NCBI GenBank assembly: GCA_036271555.1
Contig: DATBAK010000028.1
Span: forward strand, 1-64,000
DNA: 64,000 nt
DNA from: Acidimicrobiia bacterium
Lineage (GTDB): Bacteria; Actinomycetota; Acidimicrobiia; IMCC26256; PALSA-610
Reading direction: 5' to 3'
Below the pieces are notes generated by a model. The model searched no databases. It saw only the letters and a program-made list of their open reading frames with translations, and was not told where the DNA came from. A program made the translations under genes and the position numbers. Shown here one piece after another: positions 34,765-43,633 of this stretch (positions are counted from its first letter, which is position 1; the number at the start of each line of letters is the position of its first letter).

Positions 34765-35934
34765 GTGAGCGTCCGCATCGACACGCAGAAGGTCGTCGAC
34801 GACGCGCGCGCCGCCACCGGCCTCTCCGACTTCGGCGAGGACTCGTGGCAGGAAGGCCTCGAACGACTCGCCGACTCGCTCGCGTCCGAGGGGGCACTCA
34901 ACGAGCTCGGATTCCAGATCGCGCAGGGCGAGGCGACGATGTACCTGGCCAACCGGCTCGGCATCATCGACTACCGCAAGCAGCATCCCGAGATCGCGTC
35001 CGTCGACGTGCGCCCGCCGATCGTGATCGTCGGCCAGGGCCGTACCGGCACGACGATCCTGCACGACCTGCTCGCGCAGGATCCCGCGAACCGTGTGCCG
35101 CTGACGTGGGAGGTCGACCGACCCTGCCCGCCGCCCGAGCGCGCGACCTACGACACCGACCCGCGCATCGCGGAGGTCGACGCGACGACGGCCGGTGTCG
35201 AGCTGCTCATCCCGGGCTTCCTCGCGATGCACCCGATGGGCGCGCGGCTGCCGCAGGAATGCGTGCGGATGACCGTGAGCGATTTCCGCAGCATCATGTT
35301 CCCGACGCAGTACCGGGTGCCGTCGTACGGCAAGTGGATCGTCGACGAAGCCGACATGGCGCCCGCGTACCGCTGGCACCGCATCTACCTCCAGCACCTG
35401 CAATCGCGACATCCCGCGGCGCGGTGGGTGCTCAAGTCGCCCGCGCACATCTGGTGTCTTGCCGACCTCTTGCACGAGTACCCCGACGCGTTGCTCGTGC
35501 AGACGCACCGCGATCCCGTGCGCATCATCTCGTCGCTCAGCTCGCTCGTCGCGCTGCTGCGCCGCATCGGGAGCGACTCGTCGACGATCCCCGACGCCGC
35601 GTCGGAGTTCGCCGACTACGTGATCGAAGGGCTCGACCGTTCCGTGACCGCGCGCGACGACGGCACGGTGAAGCCGGATCGCGTCGTCGACGTGCAGTTC
35701 CGCGCGTTCATGGCCGACCCGTTCACGACGATCCGCACGATCTACGAACGCCTCGGGCTCGAGCTCGAAGCCGATGCCGAAGCACGCATGCGCGCGTTCC
35801 TCGCGGCGCACCCGTCCGACGAGCACGGCACGCACACCTACACGTTCGCCGACACCGAGCTCTCCGAGGGCGAGCTGCGCGATCGCTCCCGCCGCTACAC
35901 CGACTACTTCGCGATCGAGGCCGAACCGGTGTAG
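34765..35934 (+). CDS. PAPS-dependent sulfotransferase-like protein
   Basis: A 389-residue protein starting with GTG at 34765 (GAGG upstream). The 5'-phosphosulfate loop is in PPIVIVGQGRTGTTILHDLL (GRTGTT at 92-97). Later segments RWVLKSPAHIWCLADLLHEY and LLVQTHRDPVRIISSLSSL match the 3'-phosphate binding region with its conserved Arg and Ser. Family members transfer sulfate from PAPS to alcohol, carbohydrate or lipid acceptors, and an actinobacterial subgroup acts on sterol-like or glycolipid targets. It ends at a perfect inverted repeat (35934-35977). Confidence 0.8.
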   Translation: MSVRIDTQKVVDDARAATGLSDFGEDSWQEGLERLADSLASEGALNELGFQIAQGEATMYLANRLGIIDYRKQHPEIASVDVRPPIVIVGQGRTGTTILHDLLAQDPANRVPLTWEVDRPCPPPERATYDTDPRIAEVDATTAGVELLIPGFLAMHPMGARLPQECVRMTVSDFRSIMFPTQYRVPSYGKWIVDEADMAPAYRWHRIYLQHLQSRHPAARWVLKSPAHIWCLADLLHEYPDALLVQTHRDPVRIISSLSSLVALLRRIGSDSSTIPDAASEFADYVIEGLDRSVTARDDGTVKPDRVVDVQFRAFMADPFTTIRTIYERLGLELEADAEARMRAFLAAHPSDEHGTHTYTFADTELSEGELRDRSRRYTDYFAIEAEPV

Positions 35935-35977
35935 TGGTACTGCGTTGTTCGGCTATACGCCGACAACGCAGTACCAC
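35934..35977. terminator. Near-perfect hairpin between convergent genes
   Basis: GTGGTACTGCGTTGTTCGGC (35934-35953) pairs with 35959-35977 around the loop TATAC, with one bulged base. It overlaps the stop of the sulfotransferase-like gene and precedes the convergent stop at 35998. A bidirectional terminator is the simplest reading. Confidence 0.7.
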
Positions 35978-35997
35978 CGGGGGCCCGTGGAAGCGGG

Positions 35998-36981
35998 CTA
36001 CTCGATCGGGATGTTGGGGTTGCCGTTCTCGTCGAGGGTGTGCAGGTACTCGGAGATGCCCCAGCCGGTGCGACCTTCGTAGGTCCAGCGCGCGAGACCC
36101 TCGTTCAGGATCCCGCGATCCATCCGGTGCGGCGCGACGCGGAACACGTCGGCGCGCAGCTCGTGCACGCGCCCGAGCTTGTCGGTCGCGCGCACGTGGC
36201 TCACGCGGTGTGTGATGCCGTCGTCGGCGAGCTCCGTGCGCACGTCCCACTCGCGGATGCTCGAGTGCTCGCCATCGCGCCACACCCAACCGCGATGGAG
36301 ATCGCCCGCGTCGGTGCCGATGCGGATGCCGCCGAAGTGGACGTCGTCGCCGATGTTGATCGAGAACCAGCGCCACATACGCGAGCCGGTGCCGCCCCAA
36401 CGCCGCGGACCCCACGACTTGTCACGGTTGCCGCGCGCGTCGCCGAGCTCGTACTTCGTGCCGTCGATCGCGATCGCACCCGTCCAACGGCCGGCCTGCT
36501 CGAGGTGGCCCTTGCCGACCGACTGGCGCGTCTTCGCGCTCGCACCTTCGCCTTCGCGACCCTGGCCGTCGGCACCGATCGCCGGCATCAGCGCTTCGAA
36601 CGTCGCGTCGAGCACGAGGTGCGCTTCGCGATGACCTTCGGCGGCGCCCGGCGCGAGCGAGCGCACGAGCACGTCGGTGTCGGCGGTGAGGTGCCAGCGC
36701 TGCAGCGGTTCCTCGCGCTCGTAGCTGACGCCGCCGACGGAGAGCCCCGTGTCGACCATCGACGTCTGCTCGCGGATCGCGGCCGAGTGCGCGAGCTCGT
36801 CGCCCGGCAACCAGACCGACATGCCCGCGTCCATCGTCCCGTCGTTGGGGCGCACCGCGACACGCGTGAAGAAGCCGGTATCGCTCACGGGGTCGTAGGC
36901 GTTGAAGTAGTACGACTCGCTCCAGGCCTGGTCGCCTTCGACGGGGTGGGCGAAGTCGTGCTGGGCATCGAGAATCGGCAT
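35998..36981 (-). CDS. CrtC/AttH-like lipocalin-fold protein
   Basis: A 327-residue protein from the ATG at 36981. It lacks a signal peptide and membrane segment. Segments DQAWSESYYFNAYDPVSDTGFFTRV, SMVDTGLSVGGVSYE and SRMWRWFSINIGDDVHFGGIRIG are typical of the group once called hydroxyneurosporene dehydrogenase or AttH, now placed in DUF7064/7065-type lipocalin-like families; I give that from memory. It binds a hydrophobic ligand and may modify it. It diverges from the truncated hemoglobin gene with 53 bases between starts. Confidence 0.65.
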   Translation of the reverse strand: MPILDAQHDFAHPVEGDQAWSESYYFNAYDPVSDTGFFTRVAVRPNDGTMDAGMSVWLPGDELAHSAAIREQTSMVDTGLSVGGVSYEREEPLQRWHLTADTDVLVRSLAPGAAEGHREAHLVLDATFEALMPAIGADGQGREGEGASAKTRQSVGKGHLEQAGRWTGAIAIDGTKYELGDARGNRDKSWGPRRWGGTGSRMWRWFSINIGDDVHFGGIRIGTDAGDLHRGWVWRDGEHSSIREWDVRTELADDGITHRVSHVRATDKLGRVHELRADVFRVAPHRMDRGILNEGLARWTYEGRTGWGISEYLHTLDENGNPNIPIE

Positions 36982-37034
36982 GAACCGAGCGTAGGCCCGC
37001 GCCGCCGCCGCCGGAAAAGGGCGATGATGACGGC

Positions 37035-37487
37035 GTGCAGACGGTGTACGACGCGGCGGGCGGCATCGACGGCCTGCTCGCACTCGCCCACGCGTGGCAC
37101 GAGCGCGTGCTGGCCGACGAGATCGTCGCTCACGCCTTCAGTCACGGCTTCCATCCGGATCACACCGAACGCCTGGCCGCGTACTGGGCCGAGGCGTTGG
37201 GCGGACCGACGACGTTCTCGACCGAGTACGGCGACGAGACGGCGGTCGTGCGCATCCACAGCGGCAACGGCGAGCACGACGAGATGGACCGGCGCGGGAT
37301 CGACTGCTTCGACGCGGCGCTCGCCGACACCGGCCTCGCGGACGACGCGCGACTTCGGCAGGTGTTGCACGACTACTTCGCCTGGGCGACGACGACCACG
37401 ATGGCGCGCTACCACCACTCCGCGGCCGACGTACCCGACGGGCTGACGATCCCGCGCTGGTCGTGGGACGGGCTGGTCGGCGGCTAG
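37035..37487 (+). CDS. Truncated hemoglobin (group II/III-like)
   Basis: A 150-residue globin starting with GTG at 37035. The 2-over-2 globin pattern is visible: VYDAAGGIDGLLALAHAWHERV as the A-B helices, FHPDHTERLAAYWAEALGG with the likely proximal histidine and following Trp, and LHDYFAWATTTTMARYHHS as the C-terminal helix. It would bind heme and handle oxygen, NO or peroxide. The stop codon shares CTAG with the stop of the opposite-strand gene at 37484. Subgroup cannot be fixed from text alone. Confidence 0.8.
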   Translation: MQTVYDAAGGIDGLLALAHAWHERVLADEIVAHAFSHGFHPDHTERLAAYWAEALGGPTTFSTEYGDETAVVRIHSGNGEHDEMDRRGIDCFDAALADTGLADDARLRQVLHDYFAWATTTTMARYHHSAADVPDGLTIPRWSWDGLVGG

Positions 37488-38113
37488 CTCGCGAACTTGA
37501 ACGTCGCCGCGAACTGCCGGAACGCTTCGTCGCGCCGCACGCGCGACACGATCCGAACCATCCACACCTTGTGCGAGTCGAGCACGATGCGCTCGTCGTA
37601 ATAACGCGTCGTCCCCGTCGAGTCGACGTTCTTGAAGACGAAGTCGCGCGTGATCGCACGACCGAGCTTGCCCGGCGCGTCGAGCGCGATGCGCGTGCCC
37701 TGGTACTGGCGAACCTGCGCGCCGACGAGTGCCGTGAGCAGGTTGGCCGAACCCGGCGGCGCGCTCGCGGGAAGGTCGAGCCACGCGATCTGGAAGTCGA
37801 TCTCGTCGTCGACGAGCGCGCCGTCGCGTTGCGCGGTGACCGTCCCGTAGCCGGTCGCGACCTGCTCGGTCTGCCGCGTGCCCTCGACCGGGAAGTCGGC
37901 CTTGAACCCGGCCCCGCTCGGGTGCGCGGTCCAGTGCTGGTGATCGTCGAGGTAGCGGCTCAGCTGATCCTTCGTGTTGTCGCCGACGAGCGCGTTGAAC
38001 TGGTGGTACGCGCCCACGCCCGCGACGATCCCGAGAACGAGCAGCACGCCCAGCACGAAGGCGGTGCGCACCGCACGGCCGACACTCTGAGGCCGGAAAA
38101 CGTCCACCGCCAC
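37484..38113 (-). CDS. Single-pass membrane protein with outside domain, unknown
   Basis: About 209 residues from a GTG at 38113 (a GTG at 38107 is equally possible; neither has a good Shine-Dalgarno site). One membrane helix (AFVLGVLLVLGIVAGVGAY) is followed by an all-beta domain with GFKADFPVEGTRQTEQV, DFQIAWLDLPASA and YYDERIVLDSHKVWMVRIV strands. No cysteine and no catalytic motif. The layout resembles actinobacterial anchored lipid- or cofactor-handling proteins but I recognise no family. It diverges from bioB with 92 bases between starts. Confidence 0.6.
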   Translation of the reverse strand: MAVDVFRPQSVGRAVRTAFVLGVLLVLGIVAGVGAYHQFNALVGDNTKDQLSRYLDDHQHWTAHPSGAGFKADFPVEGTRQTEQVATGYGTVTAQRDGALVDDEIDFQIAWLDLPASAPPGSANLLTALVGAQVRQYQGTRIALDAPGKLGRAITRDFVFKNVDSTGTTRYYDERIVLDSHKVWMVRIVSRVRRDEAFRQFAATFKFAS

Positions 38114-38205
38114 CCGGAGAGTGTGGCAGACGGGGCCCTCGGCAATACGATGCCCCGACCCGGGCGCCGACCGCGCCGCAGCCGACGCGAACCACGGAGG
38201 CGCGG

Positions 38206-39267
38206 ATGCCCCTCGCAACCGCCGAACACGCCCTGCTCGAGGAGCGGCGCCCGCTGACGCGCGCCGAGGTCGACGCGGTGGCCGCGCTGCCACTCGACGA
38301 GCTGCCGTCGTTGGTCGCGCTCGCCCACAGAGTCCGGCTCGACTACATGGGTGCCGCGGTCGAGCTGGAGAGCCTGATCAACGCGAAGTCGGGCGCGTGC
38401 CCGGAGGACTGCGCGTTCTGCTCGCAGTCGGTGCGGTTCGCCACCGACGTCGACGTGTACGCGTTCCTCGACCTCGACGAGGTGCTCGCCGCCGCGCACG
38501 CGACGCGAGCGGCGGGCGCGACGCAGTTCTGCATCGTGGTCGCGGTGCGCGGCCCCGAGGAGCGATTGCTACGCAAGGTGATCGACGCGGTGCACGCGGT
38601 TCGCGACGAGACCGGCCTCGAGGTCGCGTGCTCACTCGGATTGCTGAACGACGAGCAGGCGGCGCGGCTCGCGTCCGCCGGCGTGCGCCGCTACAACCAC
38701 AACCTCGAGGCGTCGCGCGCGGTGTTCCCGTCGATCTGCACCACGCACACCTACGACGACCGTGTCGCCACCGCGCGCCGCGCGATCGACGCGGGGATGG
38801 AGCTGTGCTGCGGCGGCATCCTCGGTATGGGCGAGACGCTCGCGCAGCGCATCGACTTCGCGTTCGAGCTCGCCGCGCTCGAGCCGTGCGAAGTGCCGAT
38901 CAACCTGCTCGATCCGCGGCCGGGCACGCCGCTCTCGGACTCGACGGTGCTGTCGCCGCGCGAGGCACTGCAGGCGATCTCGCTGTTCCGGTTGGTGCTG
39001 CCGCGTGCGTGGCTGCGGCTCGCGGGTGGACGCGAACGCGTGCTCGGCGAGCTCCAGGCGCTCGGATTGCTCGCCGGTGCGAACGCGCTGATCGTCGGCA
39101 ACTACCTCACGACGAACGGCCGCCCCGCGTCCGACGATCTCGCACTGCTCGAGGCGCTCGGCATGCCCGTCGCCGACGGCCCCGGCGAGGGCCGCGTGAT
39201 CGTCGACGCGACCGGCTCCACCTCGCTCCCCGCGCGCCGCACGATCCCGGTCGCGGTCACCGGCTGA
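38206..39267 (+). CDS. bioB: Biotin synthase
   Basis: A 353-residue radical-SAM enzyme that inserts sulfur into dethiobiotin to make biotin. The 4Fe-4S site is CPEDCAFC with Cys65, Cys69 and Cys72. Further cysteines for the 2Fe-2S cluster are in TQFCIVVA, EVACSLGLL and MELCCGGILGMGE. YNHNLEASRAVF, EVPINLLDPRPGTPL and SLFRLVLPRAWLRLAGGRE are conserved. A GGAGG site precedes the ATG. No other biotin genes are in the window. It is monocistronic; about 169 bases without a gene follow it. Confidence 0.93.
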   Translation: MPLATAEHALLEERRPLTRAEVDAVAALPLDELPSLVALAHRVRLDYMGAAVELESLINAKSGACPEDCAFCSQSVRFATDVDVYAFLDLDEVLAAAHATRAAGATQFCIVVAVRGPEERLLRKVIDAVHAVRDETGLEVACSLGLLNDEQAARLASAGVRRYNHNLEASRAVFPSICTTHTYDDRVATARRAIDAGMELCCGGILGMGETLAQRIDFAFELAALEPCEVPINLLDPRPGTPLSDSTVLSPREALQAISLFRLVLPRAWLRLAGGRERVLGELQALGLLAGANALIVGNYLTTNGRPASDDLALLEALGMPVADGPGEGRVIVDATGSTSLPARRTIPVAVTG

Positions 39268-39436
39268 CCCGCCGTCTGCGCTGGGTCCAACCGCGCGCGG
39301 AACCCGCGACTGGCGAGCCGTCGATCCCTCTGAGCGGTACTGATTGCTCGTGAAACGTGAAGGACCGGCGGAGCTGCCGTGCATGGGCGCCCTCGCCACG
39401 GTTGGGGCATTCGTGCGCGGCCGCCGACTTTCGGGC

Positions 39437-40024
39437 TCAAGCCCGGAGGTGTGACGTCTCGTTGTAGGTGAGGAGCAACGGGGGGCCGTCGCCGCGGCGG
39501 TCGAGACGCGTGACCGACGCGACGTCGAGGTGCATGCGCCACGTCGCGTCCGTATCGGAGCCGAGCGCCCACGCGACCGCGGCCTTGATCGGCGAGACGT
39601 GGCTCACCGCGACGACGAAGGAGTCGGCGCGCAGCCGATCCGTGCAGAAACGCGCGACGCGCTCGCCCACGGCGATCAGGCTCTCGCCACCGGGCGGCGC
39701 GAACGCGGCGTCGTCGCGCCAGCGCGCCCACTGCGCGCGACTCACCGAACCCAGCGGCTGACCGTCCCAGTCGCCGTAGTCGACCTCGACGAGCCGCTCG
39801 TCGACCTCGACCGCGATACCGACGGCCTCGGCGATCGCGCGCGCGGTATCGGACGCGCGCTGCAACGGGCTCGTCAGCACGAGGTCGGCGCCGCAGCCGA
39901 CGAGGCTCTTCGCGACGAGCCGCGCCTGCTCGAGACCGAGCTCGGTGAGCGGCGGATCGAGTCGCCCCTGGAAGCGACCCTCGCGGTTCACCGCGGTCTG
40001 CCCGTGCCGCACGAAGACGATCAC
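39437..40024 (-). CDS. Histidine phosphatase (phosphoglycerate mutase-like)
   Basis: A 195-residue enzyme of the histidine phosphatase superfamily. The catalytic histidine is in VFVRHGQTAVNREGRFQG, with DLVLTSPLQRASDTARAI and EVDYGDWDGQPLGSV after it and VVAVSHVSPIKAAV as the second His segment. Members include phosphatases of sugar phosphates and alpha-ribazole. The GTG at 40024 overlaps the upstream stop (GTGA), so it is the last gene of a four-gene operon led by the penicillin-binding protein. Substrate unknown. Confidence 0.85.
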   Translation of the reverse strand: MIVFVRHGQTAVNREGRFQGRLDPPLTELGLEQARLVAKSLVGCGADLVLTSPLQRASDTARAIAEAVGIAVEVDERLVEVDYGDWDGQPLGSVSRAQWARWRDDAAFAPPGGESLIAVGERVARFCTDRLRADSFVVAVSHVSPIKAAVAWALGSDTDATWRMHLDVASVTRLDRRGDGPPLLLTYNETSHLRA

Positions 40025-40503
40025 GAGCCCGCCACCACGAGCCGGCCCCGGCGCACAAGGTCGCGCCGGCGCGCCGGCGAGCGCAGTCCGAACCGCACCC
40101 AGATCCAGCGCAGCGCGAGCAGCCCGAGCAGCTCCTCGATCGCGATCACCGGCACCGCGGGCAACAGCGCGTCGTGGCCGAAGTCGGCGCCGAACGCGGG
40201 CCACCAGAACAGGTGCTGCGACGCGAACGCGCCCGACAGCGCGATGCCGCAGAACCAACCGATCGGCAGGCCGATGATGCGCCGGCGCAGGAGCCGGTGA
40301 CCGCGTCCGCTCGTCGCGAGCATCACGAGCGTGAGCAGCGCGACCGGCGCGAGCAGGCTGTGTGCGAACGCCTGGTGCCCGACCGGGAGATCGATGACGA
40401 GCGGGAGCAGCGCGCCGAGCGCGACGGCACGGAAGTCGAGTCCCGCGCTCTGGAAGACGTTCCACACCGCGAACACCGCCCCCGCCGTGTACCAGAAGAA
40501 CAA
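40021..40503 (-). CDS. Membrane protein of unknown function in the PBP operon
   Basis: About 160 residues starting at a TTG at 40503 (FFWYTAGAVFAVWNVFQSAG). Four helices: AVFAVWNVF, VALGALLPLVIDLP, AFAHSLLAPVALLTLVMLA, GWFCGIALSGAFASQHLFWWP. The segment LPLVIDLPVGHQAFAHSLL, with His and Asp near a membrane edge, recalls the membrane metal-hydrolase-like DUF families of actinobacteria, but I cannot name one. No ribosome site is clear, in line with reading through from the gene upstream 12 bases away. It is coupled to the phosphatase gene by a four-base overlap. Confidence 0.6.
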   Translation of the reverse strand: MFFWYTAGAVFAVWNVFQSAGLDFRAVALGALLPLVIDLPVGHQAFAHSLLAPVALLTLVMLATSGRGHRLLRRRIIGLPIGWFCGIALSGAFASQHLFWWPAFGADFGHDALLPAVPVIAIEELLGLLALRWIWVRFGLRSPARRRDLVRRGRLVVAGS

Positions 40504-40515
40504 CGCGTGCGCCGT

Positions 40516-41244
40516 TCAGGAGGAGGGTACGAGGATCGCGCCGCAGTTGTCGCAGGACGCGATCTCGTCACCCGCGTCGTGCCGGATGCGGTCGACCTCG
40601 GTCGCGGGGATGGAGAGGCGGCACCCTTGGCACGTGTCGCCGATGAGCCGGGCGACGCCGGCGCCGTGGTTCTGCTGCCGCCGGCGGTCGAAGTCGGCGA
40701 GCAACGCGGGGCTGATGACCGAGGCCTCCCCCGCGCGCGCCGCCTCTTCGGCGCCGATCTCCCCGTCGAGCTCGCCCTCCGCGACCGCGAGGTGCGACTG
40801 CAGCTCCGCGACCTCCGACGCGATTCCGGCGAGATCACCTTCGAGCGCGGTGAGCTCCGCGTCGAGCGTCTCGCGCCGCTCCATCACCTCGAGCTCCTGC
40901 TCCTCGATCTGGCCGCGGTGCGTGTCGAGCTGCGCGATGTCGGCCTGCATGTCGAGGAGCTCGCGCGGAGAGGAGACCGTGCCCGAGTAGAGCTTGCTGT
41001 CGACCTGCTTCGCCTTCGCCGCGAGACCCTGCGCCTCGTCGTCGAGCCTCCGTTCCTCCGCGAGCGCGCCGTCACGATTCGTGCGCACGGCGTTCGCGCG
41101 CGCCGTCAGCTCGGTCGCGCGTGCGTGCCGCTCGCGCAGTGCCTCGCGCTCGGGCAACGACGCGCGGCGGTAGCGAAGGCGGTCGAGCGTGATATCACGC
41201 TCCTGGACGCGCAGCAGCGCCTCGAGCTCGGCGCGCGCGGTCAT
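40516..41244 (-). CDS. Coiled-coil protein with C-terminal zinc ribbon
   Basis: A 242-residue protein: a long helical coiled coil (about 1-185, with heptads such as VAELQSHLAVAEGELDGEIG) followed by a ribbon with TCQGC and SCDNC (C-x2-C and C-x2-C). This is the CT398/C4-type zinc ribbon family, sometimes called CdsZ, found in most actinobacteria and of unsure function; links to secretion and RNA decay have been proposed in other bacteria. It starts at 41244 within the PBP stop (four-base overlap), giving tight coupling to cell wall synthesis. Confidence 0.8.
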   Translation of the reverse strand: MTARAELEALLRVQERDITLDRLRYRRASLPEREALRERHARATELTARANAVRTNRDGALAEERRLDDEAQGLAAKAKQVDSKLYSGTVSSPRELLDMQADIAQLDTHRGQIEEQELEVMERRETLDAELTALEGDLAGIASEVAELQSHLAVAEGELDGEIGAEEAARAGEASVISPALLADFDRRRQQNHGAGVARLIGDTCQGCRLSIPATEVDRIRHDAGDEIASCDNCGAILVPSS

Positions 41245-43412
41245 GGTCCGTGTCCCGTCGTCGGTGTATGCGGTGGCTTCGGCTGATTCTTCTTCGGGTT
41301 CGTGGTGATCGTCGGCTGGGTGGTCGGAACCGTCGTCGGTGCGACCGTCGTCGGCGGCGGTGGCGGTGGCGCCGTGTCGCGTCCCGTCATCGCGATGTAC
41401 TCGTGCGGCGGCCAGAACGACTCGTCGGGCTCGGCGAACTGCGCGACCGGCAGCGGCGCCAGCGCTTCGGTCATGAACGCGTCCCAGATCCGGGCGGGGA
41501 TCGTGCCGCCGAACACCTCCGCGCCGAAGAAGGGGTTCATCGAGATCTCACCCGCGGGATCGCCCATCCACACCGCGGTCGTGATCTGCGGCGAATAGCC
41601 GACGAACCACGCGTCGACGTTCTCGTCGGTGGTGCCCGTCTTGCCGGCAACGGGTCGCGGGAAGTTGCCGAGCGTGCGCGCCGCCGTGCCGTCGCGCACC
41701 GGACCGAAGAGCATCTGCGTCTCGGTACGCGCGATGTTCACCGGCATCACCTGCTTCGGGTGATCGCCGTTCGGTCCGATCTGGAACACGATCTTGCCGT
41801 CGGGTCCCTGCACCTTCGTGTAGAAGACCGGCGGCTTGTGCACGCCGTCGTTCGCGAGCGTCGAGTACGCCGACGCCATGTCGAGCGGCGACACGCCCTC
41901 GGTGCCGAGCGTGAGCGACGTGTACGGCTTGAGGTTCGGGTTCGTCACACCCATCTGGTGCGCGACGTCGATCACCTTCTGCGGCCCCGCCTGCCCGCGC
42001 TTGGGGCCTTCGGCGTTCAGGTTGTTCGGGTCGGTCGGGTCCGCGCCGAGCGCCACGATCAGGTGGACGAAGGCGCAGTTGATCGAGTCGGTGATCGCGT
42101 GCTTCAGCGTCATCACGCCCCCGCCCTCCCCGCCGGGCGAGTACGGCTTGCCGTCGTTCGTGAGCCCGGGCGGGATCGTGCAACCGGACGACCCGTCGAT
42201 CGTGTCGTCCGGCGAGTAACCGTTCTCGAGCGCGGTCGCGAGCGTGAACACCTTGAACGAGGATCCGACCTGGCGGTTCGAGCCCGTCGCGTAGTTGAAC
42301 TGCTGCGCGAGGTATCCCTGCCCGGCTTCGTCGCCGCTCCCGCTCACCATCGCGCGCACCGCGCCGTTCGAGTTGTCGATCGCGACGAGCGCGCCGGTGA
42401 CCGGGATGTTCGGTTGGCGCGCGGCCGCGGCGATCGTCGTCTTCACCGCCTGCTCGGCTTGGTACTGCAGGGTCGGGTCGTAGGTCGTCGTGATGCGAAG
42501 GCCGCCGTGGTAGATGAGGTTGCGGCGGGTCGGCAGGTCGGGCCCGAGACGCGGATCGGCGAGCAGGCGCTGCACGACCTCCGAAACGAAGTAGCTCTGC
42601 GGCGCCGTGTTCGCGGCGTTGTACGTGTGCGTCGGCAGCGGCACCTTGTCGTAGAGCTTGACCGCGGCGTCGCCGATGACACCCGTCTCGTGCATCGCGA
42701 CGAGCACTTGGTGTCGGCGGGCGCGCGCCGCCTGCGGGTGCAGGACCGGGTCGTAGCCCGACGGCGCCGAGATCATCCCCGCGAGCAGCGCGGCCTGTGG
42801 GATCGACAGCTGCGACGGCTGCTCCTCGAAGTAGCGCTCCGACGCGGCGCGGATGCCGTACGCATCGCGGCCGAAGTAGACCGTGTTGAGGTAGCGCTCG
42901 AGGATGTCGTTCTTCGTGTAGGTCTCTTCGAGCCGGATCGCGAGGACGGCTTCGCGGACCTTGCGCTTCAGGTCGCGCTTCGGATTGTCGATCAGCGTGT
43001 TCTTCACGAGCTGCTGCGTGATCGTCGACGCGCCCTGCAGCACCTCACCGCTGTGCACGTCCTTGAACAACGCGCGCAGGATCGACTTGGGATCGATGCC
43101 GCGGTGCGAGAAGAACGTGCGGTCCTCGATCGAGATCACCGCCGAGACCGCGGCCGACGAGACGTCGCGCAGCGTGACCGGCGCACGATCCTCCGTGGCG
43201 TAGAGCACCTGCATCGGCTTGCCGTAGCGGTCGAGGATGATCGAGCGTTGCTCGAGCGCCCGCAGCACGGGCGTGACCGCGCTCTCGCTGGTGGTGTCGA
43301 ACGCGAGCGAGCGCGTCGTCGGCACCGCGAACGCCAGGGCACCCGCCATCGCCGTGCCGCCGAGCACGACGATCACCAGGAAGAAGGCCAGGTGCTTCAG
43401 GGCGGGTTTCAC
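41241..43412 (-). CDS. Class A penicillin-binding protein (bifunctional)
   Basis: A 723-residue bifunctional peptidoglycan synthase. One N-terminal helix (LAFFLVIVVLGGTAMAGALAF) anchors it. The glycosyltransferase domain shows EDRTFFSHRG (96-105, catalytic E96) and GASTITQQLVKN (127-138). The transpeptidase domain has SxxK at 384-387 (S-S-F-K), SIN at 443-445 and KTG at 591-593. A proline- and threonine-rich tail (from about 675) reaches outside. The GTG at 43412 leads a four-gene operon (zinc ribbon, membrane protein, phosphatase). It faces the LCP gene at 43634 across 221 bases, likely the shared promoter region. Confidence 0.93.
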   Translation of the reverse strand: MKPALKHLAFFLVIVVLGGTAMAGALAFAVPTTRSLAFDTTSESAVTPVLRALEQRSIILDRYGKPMQVLYATEDRAPVTLRDVSSAAVSAVISIEDRTFFSHRGIDPKSILRALFKDVHSGEVLQGASTITQQLVKNTLIDNPKRDLKRKVREAVLAIRLEETYTKNDILERYLNTVYFGRDAYGIRAASERYFEEQPSQLSIPQAALLAGMISAPSGYDPVLHPQAARARRHQVLVAMHETGVIGDAAVKLYDKVPLPTHTYNAANTAPQSYFVSEVVQRLLADPRLGPDLPTRRNLIYHGGLRITTTYDPTLQYQAEQAVKTTIAAAARQPNIPVTGALVAIDNSNGAVRAMVSGSGDEAGQGYLAQQFNYATGSNRQVGSSFKVFTLATALENGYSPDDTIDGSSGCTIPPGLTNDGKPYSPGGEGGGVMTLKHAITDSINCAFVHLIVALGADPTDPNNLNAEGPKRGQAGPQKVIDVAHQMGVTNPNLKPYTSLTLGTEGVSPLDMASAYSTLANDGVHKPPVFYTKVQGPDGKIVFQIGPNGDHPKQVMPVNIARTETQMLFGPVRDGTAARTLGNFPRPVAGKTGTTDENVDAWFVGYSPQITTAVWMGDPAGEISMNPFFGAEVFGGTIPARIWDAFMTEALAPLPVAQFAEPDESFWPPHEYIAMTGRDTAPPPPPPTTVAPTTVPTTQPTITTNPKKNQPKPPHTPTTGHGP

Positions 43413-43633
43413 CGTGCACGACGTTATTCGGTGACCGAGCGCGCGTCGGTTCCCCCTGATCAGCCCGCCTGAGGGCCGAAGGCACCTCTCACCTTTTCTT
43501 CATCTGGGGTTCCTTACCTTGACTTCCGGCGGGACGAGTGGTGAAACCCCACCGTCGCCACTCCCCCGCCGTTTTTCTTCCTCTCAGGTTCGCAGCGGGC
43601 CGCGCGACCGAGGGTCTGGCACAGTGTCGAGCC
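43413..43633. other. Divergent promoter region between PBP and LCP genes
   Basis: These 221 bases between two cell-wall genes contain no gene. A less GC-rich stretch at about 43488-43530 (CTCACCTTTTCTTCATCTGG) may hold promoters for both. I see no clear operator or riboswitch. Confidence 0.4.

Noticed and set aside
41250-43472. Plus-strand frame opposite the penicillin-binding protein
   Set aside because: Arg-rich complement of a motif-complete PBP.
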